Origin: Mycobacterium kansasii ATCC 12478
GTDB taxonomy: Bacteria; Actinomycetota; Actinomycetes; Mycobacteriales; Mycobacteriaceae
Length of the DNA stretch: 64,000 nucleotides
Reading direction: 5' to 3'
Assembly (NCBI RefSeq): GCF_000157895.3
Contig: NC_022663.1
Span: 2,418,001 to 2,482,000, forward strand
Shown here: positions 26,214 to 36,683 of the stretch, piece after piece
Layout: the number at the start of each line of letters is the position of its first letter
How positions within the stretch are numbered: the stretch's first letter is position 1
The notes under the pieces: model-generated
What the model saw: only the letters and a program-made list of their open reading frames with translations
What the model was told of the DNA's origin: nothing
Databases searched by the model: none
Translations under genes and position numbers: made by a program

Positions 26214-27813
26214 CTTGCCTCACATCGATGTTGCGGCCGGTCAGCTTCGCTTCCACTTCGGCAAGAGTCAGACCCTTGGTTTCCGGGACGCAGACGCGGA
26301 CGAATACCAGAAACCCAAGGGAGATTCCAGCGAAGATCAAAAATCCGATCGCGGCACGCGATGGTTGGCCGGGACTGCCCACGAGAATCGGAAACAGCAG
26401 GGCCACTACCAGGTTGGCAACCCAGTTGAGCGCGATTGCCACCGCGCTCCCACGAGACCTTATGCGGGTAGGGAGCACTTCGGCTACCAGGAGCCACCCA
26501 ATTGGTCCGGCTGAGAACGCATGGCAAGCCGTAAAGGCAAGCATTGCGGCGATCGTTATTGCACCGGATACCGCGGACGGTGACAGCAGTCCGAAACTTG
26601 TCGCGGTAAGCGCCAGAATCATTCCCGTCAGCCCAACGGTAAGTAACGGGCGCCGGCCATGTCTGTTGAGCAGACTCACCGCTATCACCGTAAAGACGAC
26701 ATCAATCAATCCAACTGAGAATGAGGCGATTTCGGCACCAGCATGGCCACCGACACCCGCCATGGCGAATACCGCGGTGGAGTAGTAGACAACGGCGCAG
26801 ATACCAACGAGCACATCCATCAACGACGCTCCCATGGCGACCATGATGGGTCGCCACAGCGACGGATCGCTTATGACTGAGACGGGCCGGCCCCGTTCTC
26901 GATGCGCAGCAATGATGCTTTGCAACTCGGCGGTGACCTCGTCGCGATGGCGGATCGCCGTCAGGGTGTTGCGCGCTTGGTGAGGTCGGCCACGAGCGAC
27001 TAGCGAGTACGGGCTGGATGGGACTCTGGTCATTGTCGCGGTTTGCAAGATTGCTGGGATTGCGTTGGCAAGGAACATGATCCGCCACTCGTGGCCGCCA
27101 AAGCTGAGCAGGGCGCCAACCGTAAACGCCAACAGAAAGCCACTGGCGATGGAGAATTGGTAGGCGGCCATCATCGGCCCCCGCTTGTCAACGTTAGCCA
27201 GTTCCCCAATGTAGCTGGGTGTGACCGCCGTTGTTACGCCCACTGCGACACCGAGAATAAGTCGTCCAATCACTATCATCGGAGTGCCGTGAGCTGTTGC
27301 TGCGATGACCGATCCGAACGCTGCGACGACCCCGGCGACCCCAAGAACGAGCCGGTGGCCGTTGCGTTCGACGGCGCCGCCGGCGAAAAGGCACCCAACT
27401 AGAGCGCCGACGATCAAGCTGCTGACAACTGTTCCGACCGCTAGTCCGGACAGTGAGTATTGCTGCCGGATTGGCCCGATGGCGTCGTTGCTGACCGCGA
27501 TCGAGTATCCGAAGAGGGTCCCCGCGGATCCACCGATGAGGAAAAGACGCCAACCCAACCCGCCGGACGAGGCGGTAAGTCCGGCTTCGGCCGGCCGCCG
27601 GCAATGGTGCGTCAGCCGCTGCCGGTGGCCCGGAGCGCGTCGCTGGCCGGGAAGCGTCGGGCCGTGTCGCAAGGCCCGAAACCGCAGTCGCCAAGCTCGC
27701 TCGGCCCCGTCAATGCCCCGGTACCCGGAGACGCCCCCCTGCCGACCACCGTACGGATTGGGCAGACAAGCAACTCGAACCCTTTCGCAACCCACTTCCT
27801 TAATGTCACTCAT
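26197..27813 (-). CDS. Sugar-porter family MFS transporter
   Basis: Twelve-helix sugar/proton symporter type. Signatures: GYSIAVSNDAIG after TM1, GRLILGVAVGVTTAVTPSYIGELAN with PxYIGE, LNRHGRRPLL (second-half RxGRR), a PIGWLLVAEVLPTRIRSRGSAVAIALNW block matching PxxW-x-xEVLPTRxR, and C-terminal VPETKGLTLAEVE. Start is uncertain. Transmembrane coding begins near 27560 (GLGWRLFLIGG), and the codons between there and the ATG at 27813 (MSDIKEVG) look atypical; reading to 27972 only adds basic, unconserved residues. The N-terminus may have been replaced by rearrangement. The oxidase fragment and sugar dehydrogenase follow directly. Confidence 0.82.
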   Translation of the reverse strand: MSDIKEVGCERVRVACLPNPYGGRQGGVSGYRGIDGAERAWRLRFRALRHGPTLPGQRRAPGHRQRLTHHCRRPAEAGLTASSGGLGWRLFLIGGSAGTLFGYSIAVSNDAIGPIRQQYSLSGLAVGTVVSSLIVGALVGCLFAGGAVERNGHRLVLGVAGVVAAFGSVIAATAHGTPMIVIGRLILGVAVGVTTAVTPSYIGELANVDKRGPMMAAYQFSIASGFLLAFTVGALLSFGGHEWRIMFLANAIPAILQTATMTRVPSSPYSLVARGRPHQARNTLTAIRHRDEVTAELQSIIAAHRERGRPVSVISDPSLWRPIMVAMGASLMDVLVGICAVVYYSTAVFAMAGVGGHAGAEIASFSVGLIDVVFTVIAVSLLNRHGRRPLLTVGLTGMILALTATSFGLLSPSAVSGAITIAAMLAFTACHAFSAGPIGWLLVAEVLPTRIRSRGSAVAIALNWVANLVVALLFPILVGSPGQPSRAAIGFLIFAGISLGFLVFVRVCVPETKGLTLAEVEAKLTGRNIDVRQDDPTD

Positions 27814-28404
27814 CTCATACACCGGTTGGACAAGCCGAAATTTCCTTCTCAATTGTCTGGCGCCCCATCGGACTACGCCCGGCCACATTTCTGCTCCGAG
27901 ATTACGTTGCCTACCGAATTCGATGTATCCCCCGATCGATCGGTTTTGGGTTCCCCTGATTGGTTTGACCAAACTGCCGATTTGGTTTCGACGTGACCGA
28001 CGTTCGACGTCGGCATGTGTCTGCGTAGGCTATGACCTGGGATTTAACTTCTGCGTAGCGCCGTGTAAAACTTGTGGACGCCGATCTGGCATTTTGCGGT
28101 CCCGGTTGCCATGTAAACCTACTGGACATATAACGCGGACGGGCTGATGGTGCGCTGCAAGCGCTCGACTGCAGCACGCAATGTCTACCAGCATCCGCAA
28201 AAAGAATGGCCGACGACATTGATTCGCCGCCGTAAGTCCTGATATCTGTGCGTTGTCCGCGACCACTGTCGGGCATTTGGCTGCGCCAGCCCCGGCGGTC
28301 AACGGCAAGCTCTGGGCCGCCGTGTTCACCGCGGTCCATCCGCCCGTCGCAGATGAGTCGGGCTTTGCGGTGTGAGAAACCGCTGGTTACGAGGATCAGC
28401 GCGA
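27814..28404. other. Intergenic, about 590 bases
   Basis: Between the transporter and the PE-like fragment. Open frames of about 100-140 codons exist on the minus strand but show no family pattern or codon bias. No PPE gene follows the PE-like sequence, as would be usual for a PE/PPE pair. Confidence 0.35.
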
Positions 28405-28656
28405 CTATCCCCAGCTATGGCCGAAGGTAGCGCATCCAGCCGACTCCCCGACTCGTTCAACCGTCACCGCGGCACTGGCATTCTTGCCAGCACCGTAGTG
28501 GGCGGCAGTCTGGATCGACACCACATCAACTCGGGAAGGCGCTGTGGCGGCAATCAGCGACAGAACCGAAACATGTGCGGCAGCCAACCGAGCGGTCAGT
28601 GCTGCCACCTGCGCGCTGGCCGCGGCCAAGCGCTCAGGCACCGCTGGCAATGTCAC
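28405..28656 (-). pseudogene. PE15-like PE domain, 3' end disrupted
   Basis: From GTG 28656, with AAGGAGGA 6 bases upstream, the 83 residues start VTLPAVPERLAAASAQVAAL and continue TARLAAAHVSVLSLI, closely matching PE15-type PE domains (MTLRVVPEGLAAASA...). The family normally runs to about 100 residues, through VGESGASYxxGD. Here the sequence reads VERVGESAGCATFGHSWG and stops, which suggests a frameshift near the end. No PPE partner follows. A related fragment in the opposite orientation lies at 41714-41740. Could be a short functional PE protein, but a remnant is more likely. Confidence 0.6.
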
Positions 28657-29254
28657 GCGCATTCCTCCTTGAAACGGGCCTACGCCCGCCAGACACCTAG
28701 CGAGCCCGGCGGCGGCAGTACCTTTGTGGTTCAGCATCCTCGCGCGGTACTGCACGTCAGCCGCGATCCATCGACAATCATCGCCGGCGGCGCCGAAGTT
28801 ACCAGGGTCAAAGCATCCCGATCAGTGGCGCGAAGCGGGTCAAACTGCGACCAGGATCCGCGCCAGCGGAAGGAACAAGTACAAAATGCCGCGTAATGAA
28901 TGGACTCTTCGGCACAATGCACCACGTGGCGGTGCATCACCAATGGGTCTCCCCGCTGGGCCGAGTGACACGACCGTCGAGGTGGATCGACAAGCTCAGC
29001 GGTCGCGCCAATCGGATCGATAAACCGTTCAGCTCATTCCGATTTGAATTTCTCACCGAGGCAGCAGCAGTTCGGGCGTCGGGATTGTTCGTGGGGATGA
29101 GCACCGTTCAGGTCATAATTTCGCTCTAATCATCAACGGGGCGACGTCGACGATGTTCAGGCAGCTCCCCGGGGCAATCTGCGCTACAGGCCGGCGGTGC
29201 AATCGTTACCGATACCGCTACATGCGGCGACGCCATCAGGCTAGGGGTAACAAC
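28657..29254. other. Intergenic, about 600 bases
   Basis: Between the PE-like fragment and the MbtH-like gene, which point away from each other, so it may hold divergent promoters. No coding pattern is convincing on either strand. Confidence 0.35.
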
Positions 29255-29488
29255 GTGAGTGTCAATCCTTTTGACAACGAGGGTGCTACATTGTCGGCCT
29301 TTGTCAACGACGAGAAGCAGTACGGGCTATGGTCAACTTTCGTCGATGTCGCCTCATCCTGGCGAGGCAGTCTCCGGTCCGGATTCTCCCGATGCACTCC
29401 GGAGTACCTCTACAAGAACTGGACCAATATTCGCCCGAAGGCGCTGCGTGAGAGATTGGCACAGCATCGCCGGACCGCGGGCCAGTAG
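29255..29488 (+). CDS. Divergent MbtH-like NRPS accessory protein
   Basis: 77 residues from GTG 29255 with AGGGG 9 bases upstream; an upstream ATG at 29153 adds Arg-rich, unconserved residues. MbtH family features: NPFDNEGATLSAFVNDEKQYGLW near the start, then FVDVASSW, and the C-terminal YLYKNWTNIRPKALRERL matching the NWTDMRPxSLR signature. Such proteins bind and activate NRPS adenylation domains. The usual S-L-W-P turn that touches the A domain reads G-L-W-S here, and the residue before the second conserved Trp is S rather than G. The NRPS gene is 13 kb downstream on the same strand; partnership is inferred. Confidence 0.87.
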   Translation: MSVNPFDNEGATLSAFVNDEKQYGLWSTFVDVASSWRGSLRSGFSRCTPEYLYKNWTNIRPKALRERLAQHRRTAGQ

Positions 29489-30258
29489 GCAACGCGGATA
29501 ACATTTTTCGATCCGAGCGTTAACAGTGCGCACAACCACCGGGCCGAGACCACCATCAGCTCCGCTGACACCAGCGCCCAACACCGCTTGGGTCGACGAC
29601 ACCGCTGAAACGCAAGTGCAACGCCATGTATCCGGGTGGGTCTGCGGCCGGACAGCCCGACCGCAATGCGTTGCCGGTCGCGCCGTTACCGTGCTGTCCC
29701 CCATTCGGCGTACAAGCGATTCCTGCTACCGGGGGAAGAGATCCGACCTTCGCGGTCCACCATCTGTACGATACCGGGGTATCCTAACTCGGTGCACAAT
29801 GGTTGGGGCGGGTTGGATACGATGAGGTGCTGCCCCGAGGATGCGGTTACCCACAAGGCCTCTGCGGCAACATCACTGGCCGAGTGCTCGCCGGGCAACG
29901 ATTTCAACCGGGGCCGGTAGCGGCCATCGCAGGTTCTGCCGGCCCGGCCGATTTGGATTCTTCGCAATGAGGAAGTAAGGGGCATGTCGCAAACCTGCGG
30001 GTCCGCTGTCGCGGCGGTGGTGACATCCGATGGGCTCCATTGGACCGCAACTGCATCGGGCCCACGCACTCCAATTTCGCTACGAGCGATCCACCGCCCG
30101 GGTCGATGTTGCCTAGCCACGCCATACGCAACGTAACTACGTTCCGTGTCAATTGATTTCGAGGCCAAACCAATCGCAGTCGATTCGCCGCCTTCGCTAG
30201 GGCGCCGAGCAGCAAAGGCCGACTCGATCCTCACCAAACGCTTTGCAGGAGAACCTAA
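29489..30258. other. Intergenic, 770 bases
   Basis: Between the MbtH-like gene and the PucR regulator. Minus-strand open frames of up to 318 codons cross it but run into the regulator and lack any family pattern. GCAGGAG for the regulator lies at its right end. Confidence 0.35.
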
Positions 30259-31530
30259 ATGTCCCAACTCACACGCAACCAGCCCTATGCCGCCGACTCG
30301 GCGTCGCAAGACTGGCCATCCGCAAGAACGCGCGAATTGATCCGTGCCGGTGCGCGAATCGCCCTCAACCCCAACCAGGAGTGGCTGGATCGCCTCGACA
30401 AAGCCACCCTCGGCAAGAATGCAGTCATCGCCGAAGACCCCGTCCTTGCGGCGGCCGTTCGGCGTGCGAGCCGCGCCAACCTGTTGCATTGGGCGGCGGC
30501 GAACGTACGTGATCCGGGTGCGCCTGTTGCAGCCAACCTCGGGCCCGAGCCGCTTGCCCTGGCTCGTGACTTGGTTCGTCGCGGACTCGATTCGACCACG
30601 CTCGAGATCTACCGCGTCGGACAGGATGTCGCGTGGCGGCACTGGATCGAGATTGTTTTCGGGCTCACCGCAGACCCAGACGAGCTGCGTGAAGTCCTCG
30701 TCGTCTCATCGTTGTCGATCAGTGACTTCATCAGCGCTACTCTCGCGGGCATCGCCGCGCAGTTGAAACTGGAGTTGAACGAGTTGGCTTGTGGCACCCA
30801 TGCTGAACGCCGCGAGATCGTCGAGCTCATACTTGATGGCGCCGCGATTGGTCAGGAGCGTGCTGAAGCGCGATTGGGCTACTCACTGGATCAGCCACAC
30901 ACCGCTGCCATTCTGTGGAGCGACGATTTCGAGGGCGACCACATCTTCCTCGACAAAGCCGCCGATGCGGTCAGCTACGCTCTCGGTTCAACCCGGGCAT
31001 TAACCGTGACCGCTACTGCTGCTACCCGCTGGATATGGGTGCCCGACGCCGTTGACCTTGATGTCGACACTATCGAAAAAGCGCTGACCAACTGTCCGGG
31101 AGCCCGTATCGCCATCGGTCCCAATGCGTCCGGGATCGAAGGTTTCCGCCGCAGCCATCTTGACGCGCTGGCCACACAGCGAATGATGACACGCCTGCAG
31201 TCACCCCGACGGATCGCGCTCTTCGCCGACATTCAGCTCGTCAATCTGATCACTCAGGATGCCTCTGCGGCAGAAGATTTCATCTCCAGCACGCTAGGTG
31301 ACTTCGCCTCAGCCAGCCCGGAGCTACGTGCGACTCTCCTGACTTACATTCGCCAACAATGCAACGTGTCCCGCGCCGCCAAACTGCTCTACAGCCACCG
31401 CAATACGCTGTTACGGCGACTCGAGGCAGCCGCACGTATGCTCCCCCGTCCCCTCCCGCAGTCCTACGTCCATGTGGCCGTGGCCCTCGAGGCGCTGGAG
31501 TGGTACGGCAACCACACGAGCCCACGGTGA
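30259..31530 (+). CDS. PucR/CdaR-type transcriptional regulator
   Basis: 423 residues from ATG with GCAGGAG upstream. The middle has the regulatory domain common in actinobacterial PucR proteins (EIYRVGQDVAWRHWIEIVFGLT; FISATLAGIAAQLKLE). The C-terminus carries the PucR helix-turn-helix: LLTYIRQQCNVSRAAKLLYSHRNTLLRRLEAAARML, followed by a short helix ending in LEALEWYG. These proteins activate or repress neighbouring metabolic or secondary-metabolite genes. It lies between the MbtH-like and MmpL genes, so control of this block is plausible but unproven. Confidence 0.9.
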   Translation: MSQLTRNQPYAADSASQDWPSARTRELIRAGARIALNPNQEWLDRLDKATLGKNAVIAEDPVLAAAVRRASRANLLHWAAANVRDPGAPVAANLGPEPLALARDLVRRGLDSTTLEIYRVGQDVAWRHWIEIVFGLTADPDELREVLVVSSLSISDFISATLAGIAAQLKLELNELACGTHAERREIVELILDGAAIGQERAEARLGYSLDQPHTAAILWSDDFEGDHIFLDKAADAVSYALGSTRALTVTATAATRWIWVPDAVDLDVDTIEKALTNCPGARIAIGPNASGIEGFRRSHLDALATQRMMTRLQSPRRIALFADIQLVNLITQDASAAEDFISSTLGDFASASPELRATLLTYIRQQCNVSRAAKLLYSHRNTLLRRLEAAARMLPRPLPQSYVHVAVALEALEWYGNHTSPR

Positions 31531-32044
31531 TGGTTGAGTTCGCGGTAACGGCCGCTGGACGAAGCCGATGCTCCCAGGCTTGGATGTCAGCGGTGCGACC
31601 GCGTTGATCACGTCGCGTACCACCCTGTTACACCGCTGATTTCGACCGACAGCGACAGGATTCGGGTGCGTCGCACGCCGGGGCGTGAGCTCAATCGGGA
31701 CCACGATGAGGGGGACGAAGCGTGCGGATTACCGCCGGCCCTGGCCAGCCTTACATTGTTGGGCTCTGAGCTCGGCGGCAACGCCTGCGGCCAGTGACGT
31801 GATGATTGCGCCCTCTCCAACCTGTCCACCGCAACCACAAACGGCGACCTTGAAGTGATGATGCGCGCAGCTTCCACATCCTGCACACAACTACCCGGAC
31901 TCAAGCGTCCGAAAACCACTGCTTGACAACATCGCCGGTGCCCGAAGGGCCGGCAGGAGAGTCTACCCCCATCGGAAAAGACTGACGATTGGCAACGATC
32001 GGGACACCTCGGCTCACAGCGGGTGCGGCGCGTGTTGCGCCGTC
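31531..32044. other. Intergenic, 514 bases
   Basis: Between the convergent PucR and MmpL genes. No gene and no strong hairpin recognised. Confidence 0.35.
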
Positions 32045-35000
32045 CTATTCCTGCGCCATCGGTTCAGCGGTGCCGGGCCACCAGATCCGGTTACCAATGA
32101 GAGCCATCGCTGCCGGAGCCAGTACGGAGCGGACCACGCAGATATCGATCAGAAGGCCCGCACCGATTGTGAACCCAATCTGTACCAGCTGGATGACACT
32201 GCCGCTCATGAGCGCAAACATGGTGAGCGCGAACACTACGCCTGCTGTTGTGATTACGCTGCCGGTCTTCCCGAATCCGCGAATGATCCCGCGTATCATC
32301 CCCTCTCGAGACTCCTCCCGAATCCGCGAAGCGAAAAGCATGCTGTAGTCGGCACAGACCGCGATCAGTGCCATAAACGCTACGGGTAGTACGGAGAAGT
32401 CGAGATCGATCCCAATGATGTGCTGCCACACCAACACGCTTAGTCCTGCTGCAGATGTGAATGACAACGTAACCATGGCCACCAGCAGGACCGGAGCGAG
32501 GATGCTTCGCAGCAGCACCATCAGTACCAGCAACACCCCCACGATCGCTGCGAACCCAAAGACCGCAAAGTCATGCCACACTTGATCACCCATGTCCGCC
32601 GAGATGGAGGCGATACCCGTTGTAGCGAATCGTGCATCTTGCAGCGGGGTGCCGACGGCGGCGTGCTGTGCCGTCTGCGCCAAAACCCTTGCCGTGTCGC
32701 GCGCCTGGGAGCTGTAAGGGTTCGTCTTCCATACCACTACCATCCGGGCGACTTTCCCATCGGCCGAGAACAGAAGGTTCTCTCCCGCATGGAATGCCGC
32801 GTCCGTAAACCCCTGCGGGGGCATATAAAAGCCATTCCCGCTGCCGGCCGTCGTATGCATGCTGAGGCCGCCGAGGTAGCTGGAGGCATCCTGCAATCCT
32901 GCCCCGAGCTGACCGGTGAGGCTGCTCACCATGTCCACCCCGGTCTTGACCTGATCCAGGCCGATGACCAGCTGGGCCATCCCGCCTGACAGCCGTTCAG
33001 CACCCTGCGATAGCGCGGTTAGCCGTGCGCTGAGCTCAGCCGGCGATTTGCCGCCAACTTGCGCCGCCATCGACTGCAGCTGTTCCAACAGAGTCTTCAG
33101 CAACGGCAATGAAGCCCGGACCTTATCGATCGCCTCACGTGGTACCGCAGCTGCTGCTTGCAAGATGGTCAGCGCTCGGCCTACGGCGCCATTCGTAAGC
33201 TCGTTCAGATCCGCCAAGTCGGCGCGCCCTCGCATGCACAGCGGGTTGCCGGTGCACTCCGCGGTCGGCTCAGGCGTCAGCATTGGGCCCAAAGCCGCGT
33301 TCGCTGAACCGATGGCCGCCGCAGCCAAATCATCCTTGCTCAACGAATCCAAGACCAGATCCAGCAGATGCAGCGACGAGTTCAAATCGCCGATTGCTGC
33401 TGGCACGCCCATGCGGCCATCCGTCATCGTGGCCAGGGCAGAGCTGGCGGCACCGTAACTGTTCAACATGTTGCGAGCCATCCGCGAAACCTCCGCTACG
33501 CCCGAGACTAATTGGGGTAACTGGCTTTTTGCCGACTCAGCACCGTTCAGCAACTGCGTTACCCCCTGCCCAAGCCGCTCGAGATCGGGGGCCGACTCGC
33601 CGATGCGCCGCGACGCGTCGCCAAGCCGATCGCTGACCAGACCGACCTGATAGCCGATCGCGGTCTGCTTGGAAGGCGTTCCGAGCGGCCGGGTAATCGA
33701 TCTTACGAAGGCCACGTCGGGAAGTCGGGCGATGTTTGTAGCGACAACCTCGAGCGCAGCCAGATCATCTGTGTCCCGCATATCGTGGTCTGACCTGATG
33801 ACCAGGAATTCCGGGGCGGCTTCATTATGACCCCAGTGCGCAGAGACCTTTTCATATCCGATACGGCTTTCGGTTCCACGAAGCTGCATCGAGTTCTCGT
33901 CGAAGTTGATCTTGATCGTCGCCAACACCAAGGCGAGCGATACCAACACCACCAGCGATGCAGCCGTTAGCCAGCCGGAGCGTCGGACAATTTGAGCACC
34001 GATGTGACGCCAGCGAAACTCGTTGATTGCGCGCGGCTCTGCATAGCCCCGTCGACCCGCGATCGACAGCAGAGCGTAAGGCAGGCTGACCGATACTGCG
34101 AGCGTGATCGCCACAGCGATGGCGACGGGCGGACCCGCCGCCCGGAACAAACCGATCTTGGTGAGTATCATCGCCGAAAATGCGACCGCGATAGTCACTG
34201 CAGAGGCGATCAGAATTCCCGAAATCTTCTTACCAGAGCGGGTTATCGCCTGAGTCACAGGGAGTTTGCCTCTCCGACCTTCGTGATAGCTCGCGAGGAT
34301 GAAGATGGCATAGTCCGTACCGACACCGAGTACCATCGCGGTCATCAAGGCGATGGTGAAGTTGGAAACCGTCATGCTGCCCGTTAGACCGAGCAACGAG
34401 ACGATGGGGCGAGCCACGCCCAGCGAAACCCCGACCGTCAGCAACGGGATCGTTGCCAACACCACGGATCGGTACACCACCAGCAGCAGCACCCCGATCA
34501 ACACGATCGATACCGCGGTGATAGCCAGAAGTGATCGGTCAATCTCGTCGAACAGGTCCGCCAACGTCGGCGCAAACCCCGTGTAATAGACATGGACGCC
34601 AGGGGGTTTCGGTAGCGATTCCACCATCCTGCGAACGTCGACGATGTTTGCCTTGGCCTTGGCCGAGCCGACCTTGCCCGTGCCGGCGACGAACAGGTTG
34701 ATTGCTTTGCCGTCAGGACTAATCGAGATATCGCGCAGGTTCGCGTTGGAAAATGTATCGAGGACATAAGCGACATCGTCTTTGTCAGCCCGCAGCGCCT
34801 CGATGAGCCGACCGGCGAACGTCTTGTCCGCGTCGTTCAGGCCCGCTTCGTCGACGACCACGATGCTGCCAATGGCTGATGATTGTGGGACGCCGAAATC
34901 AGCCGACATATCCTGAAGGGTTTGCGCTGCCCGAAGGTGGGCCGGCATGAACGGTGCGGAGTCCTCGGCAACCGTCACTTCCAGTTGCGGTATCGAAAGA

Positions 35001-35230
35001 TTCAGCATTCCCAGCAACAACACCCAACACCCGATAACCAGCCAGGCGTGCCTGGCGGCGAAAGCCGCCACGGTTCCGAACAACTGGCTATCACCGTGTG
35101 TCAGCACAGCGTCGACGACCCGCTTACCTGCCCGGACTACCCGGGATTGCCTTGGCGCAGGACCGTTGTCGCGCTGCGGCTCTGCGGCGCTCGGGCTTTC
35201 AACCTTCGGGTGAACATCAACGTGGACCAT
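32045..35230 (-). CDS. MmpL-family RND transporter
   Basis: 1061 residues from ATG 35230 (MVHVDVHPKVESPSAAEP), with AGAAGG upstream; the extension to 35434 is basic and unconserved. It has the two-fold RND layout: TM1 at HAWLVIGCWVLLLGMLNL, a periplasmic loop with ADFGVPQSSAIGSIVVVDEAGL, a first MMPL helix bundle (ATIPLLTVGVSLGVARPIVSLLGL; VLGVGTDYAIFILASYHEGRR), a long coiled second periplasmic region about residues 520-830, and a second bundle (FMALIAVCADYSMLFASRIREESR). The D-Y pairs of proton relay (GTDYAIF, CADYSML) are present. MmpLs export lipids, siderophores or lipopeptides. No mmpS gene is adjacent. A role in exporting the NRPS product is inferred from proximity only. Confidence 0.93.
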   Translation of the reverse strand: MVHVDVHPKVESPSAAEPQRDNGPAPRQSRVVRAGKRVVDAVLTHGDSQLFGTVAAFAARHAWLVIGCWVLLLGMLNLSIPQLEVTVAEDSAPFMPAHLRAAQTLQDMSADFGVPQSSAIGSIVVVDEAGLNDADKTFAGRLIEALRADKDDVAYVLDTFSNANLRDISISPDGKAINLFVAGTGKVGSAKAKANIVDVRRMVESLPKPPGVHVYYTGFAPTLADLFDEIDRSLLAITAVSIVLIGVLLLVVYRSVVLATIPLLTVGVSLGVARPIVSLLGLTGSMTVSNFTIALMTAMVLGVGTDYAIFILASYHEGRRGKLPVTQAITRSGKKISGILIASAVTIAVAFSAMILTKIGLFRAAGPPVAIAVAITLAVSVSLPYALLSIAGRRGYAEPRAINEFRWRHIGAQIVRRSGWLTAASLVVLVSLALVLATIKINFDENSMQLRGTESRIGYEKVSAHWGHNEAAPEFLVIRSDHDMRDTDDLAALEVVATNIARLPDVAFVRSITRPLGTPSKQTAIGYQVGLVSDRLGDASRRIGESAPDLERLGQGVTQLLNGAESAKSQLPQLVSGVAEVSRMARNMLNSYGAASSALATMTDGRMGVPAAIGDLNSSLHLLDLVLDSLSKDDLAAAAIGSANAALGPMLTPEPTAECTGNPLCMRGRADLADLNELTNGAVGRALTILQAAAAVPREAIDKVRASLPLLKTLLEQLQSMAAQVGGKSPAELSARLTALSQGAERLSGGMAQLVIGLDQVKTGVDMVSSLTGQLGAGLQDASSYLGGLSMHTTAGSGNGFYMPPQGFTDAAFHAGENLLFSADGKVARMVVVWKTNPYSSQARDTARVLAQTAQHAAVGTPLQDARFATTGIASISADMGDQVWHDFAVFGFAAIVGVLLVLMVLLRSILAPVLLVAMVTLSFTSAAGLSVLVWQHIIGIDLDFSVLPVAFMALIAVCADYSMLFASRIREESREGMIRGIIRGFGKTGSVITTAGVVFALTMFALMSGSVIQLVQIGFTIGAGLLIDICVVRSVLAPAAMALIGNRIWWPGTAEPMAQE

Positions 35231-35591
35231 CGGAGTACCTTCTGCACGAAGGCGCCTGAGCCAGGGCCGACTCGGTGCCGCCACAACAAGCGTTGCCGCA
35301 TCGTCGAAACGATTCGAGTGATCTGCGCGGCATAACCGCCACTGCGTCATTGCGGCCGGATTTCGCAGTTTTTTGTTGAACACTTTCTCGCGGCCATTCG
35401 TTGTGGGCGCCGCGATGTTCACCGCGTCGCCCACGTGAGGCGACTAGCAGGGTCGTGGCAGTCAGCCTATGGCACTCAGAAATCAGCGACGTGCACTCGC
35501 TTGATTTGGGTATGCGTCCAAAACGCCTCATGGTACTCCCGATAAATATGCTCTTCAGAACGGCATCGGGCCGTATGAAGTTCGACAATTT
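35231..35591. other. Intergenic, 361 bases
   Basis: Between mmpL and the esterase gene, both minus-strand. No coding pattern; presumably contains the mmpL promoter. Confidence 0.35.
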
Positions 35592-36683
35592 CTATTCACT
35601 GGATGCGCTTGACTGACCAGTGATTTCGCGAATGTAGTGCCCAATCTGACGCAACGAGCGGTTCGCTTCGGGCACTAGCGGCGCCGTAAGTTGGAAAACG
35701 TGAATTTGACCCGGCCACACGCGCACTTCGGCCGGTACTCCGGCCGCAGCTAGTTTGCCGGCAGCCAGCTGCGCGTCGTAAAGCAACACCTCCGAACCGG
35801 AGACGTGCAACAGTACCGGCGGCAGCTCGGGGCGAATATGGTCTAACGGCTCATAAGGTTCCTCAGGCCCGCCGTCAACCGTTTGCTTTGCGGTGGACCT
35901 GCCGACAAGAGCAGTAAGCGCATCAAATGCCTTCGCCGGAAGCACCGCGTCGGTCCTGATGTTGGGATGCGACTGCTTGGGCTCCTTGGCCAGCTGCAGC
36001 AGCGGGGACATCGCGACCAATGCCGCCGGCTTCTCATCGTCCTGCTGCAGCCGCTGCGCGAGCGCGAGCGCGAGGTAACCGCCCGCGGAATCGCCGGCCA
36101 ACACGATCTCTTGCGACCGATAACCGGTTGCTCGCAGCCACCGGTATGCATCATGACAGTCGTCGAGCGCCATTGCGATCGAGTGCTCGGGCAGCAGCCG
36201 ATAGTTGACCGCCAGGACGGGTGAGTCGCCATGTCGTGAAAGTGACCTGACGATCCTGCTATGCGAATTAGCGCCGCAGGTCACGAAGGCGCCTCCATGC
36301 AGATACAGCACCACCCGGCGCGGGTTTTCCGTAGGCCGCACCCCCGGCGCGCACACATACTGCGCGGTGGCGTTAGGCAACCTGATTGTGGTCCGGGTAG
36401 TGCCCGGCTCAGGCGGGATCAGGAAACCGCAGACGGGGTCGATGAGGCGCAGCGGCAGCGGAAGATGCGGGAAAAAGCCGACCATTGTCAGCATCGGCCT
36501 GATCGTCAATCGCGATGTCATCGCCACCAACCGCGCCGCAATACTGGGCCCAGCCTCGACCACCTCGACCGGAAACCCGTCGGCGGCCGAAACGCCACAT
36601 ACCTTGACCCGACGCGCCGCGGCATCAGGAGGCGGCTGAACAGGCTCTTCTGATGTGCCGGATACCCGAGCGAACGCGGTCAT
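35592..36683 (-). CDS. Hormone-sensitive-lipase family alpha/beta hydrolase
   Basis: 363 residues from ATG 36683; in-frame ATGs at 36701 and 36710 are alternatives, none with an ideal ribosome-binding site. HSL-family signatures: oxyanion-hole LYLHGGAFVTC, nucleophile elbow AGDSAGGYLALALA, acid in HVSGSEVLLYDA, and His in PGQIHVFQL. Similar to the Lip esterases of mycobacteria (LipN/LipI/LipY-HSL type). It hydrolyses short to medium acyl esters; the natural substrate is unknown. There is no signal peptide, so it is probably cytosolic. It lies upstream of mmpL on the same strand, 361 bases apart. Confidence 0.9.
   Translation of the reverse strand: MTAFARVSGTSEEPVQPPPDAAARRVKVCGVSAADGFPVEVVEAGPSIAARLVAMTSRLTIRPMLTMVGFFPHLPLPLRLIDPVCGFLIPPEPGTTRTTIRLPNATAQYVCAPGVRPTENPRRVVLYLHGGAFVTCGANSHSRIVRSLSRHGDSPVLAVNYRLLPEHSIAMALDDCHDAYRWLRATGYRSQEIVLAGDSAGGYLALALAQRLQQDDEKPAALVAMSPLLQLAKEPKQSHPNIRTDAVLPAKAFDALTALVGRSTAKQTVDGGPEEPYEPLDHIRPELPPVLLHVSGSEVLLYDAQLAAGKLAAAGVPAEVRVWPGQIHVFQLTAPLVPEANRSLRQIGHYIREITGQSSASSE

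Noticed and set aside
28030..28339. Minus-strand frames after the PE-like fragment as a PPE partner
   Set aside because: No PPE-domain residues (no PPExN, no WxG turn) in any frame.
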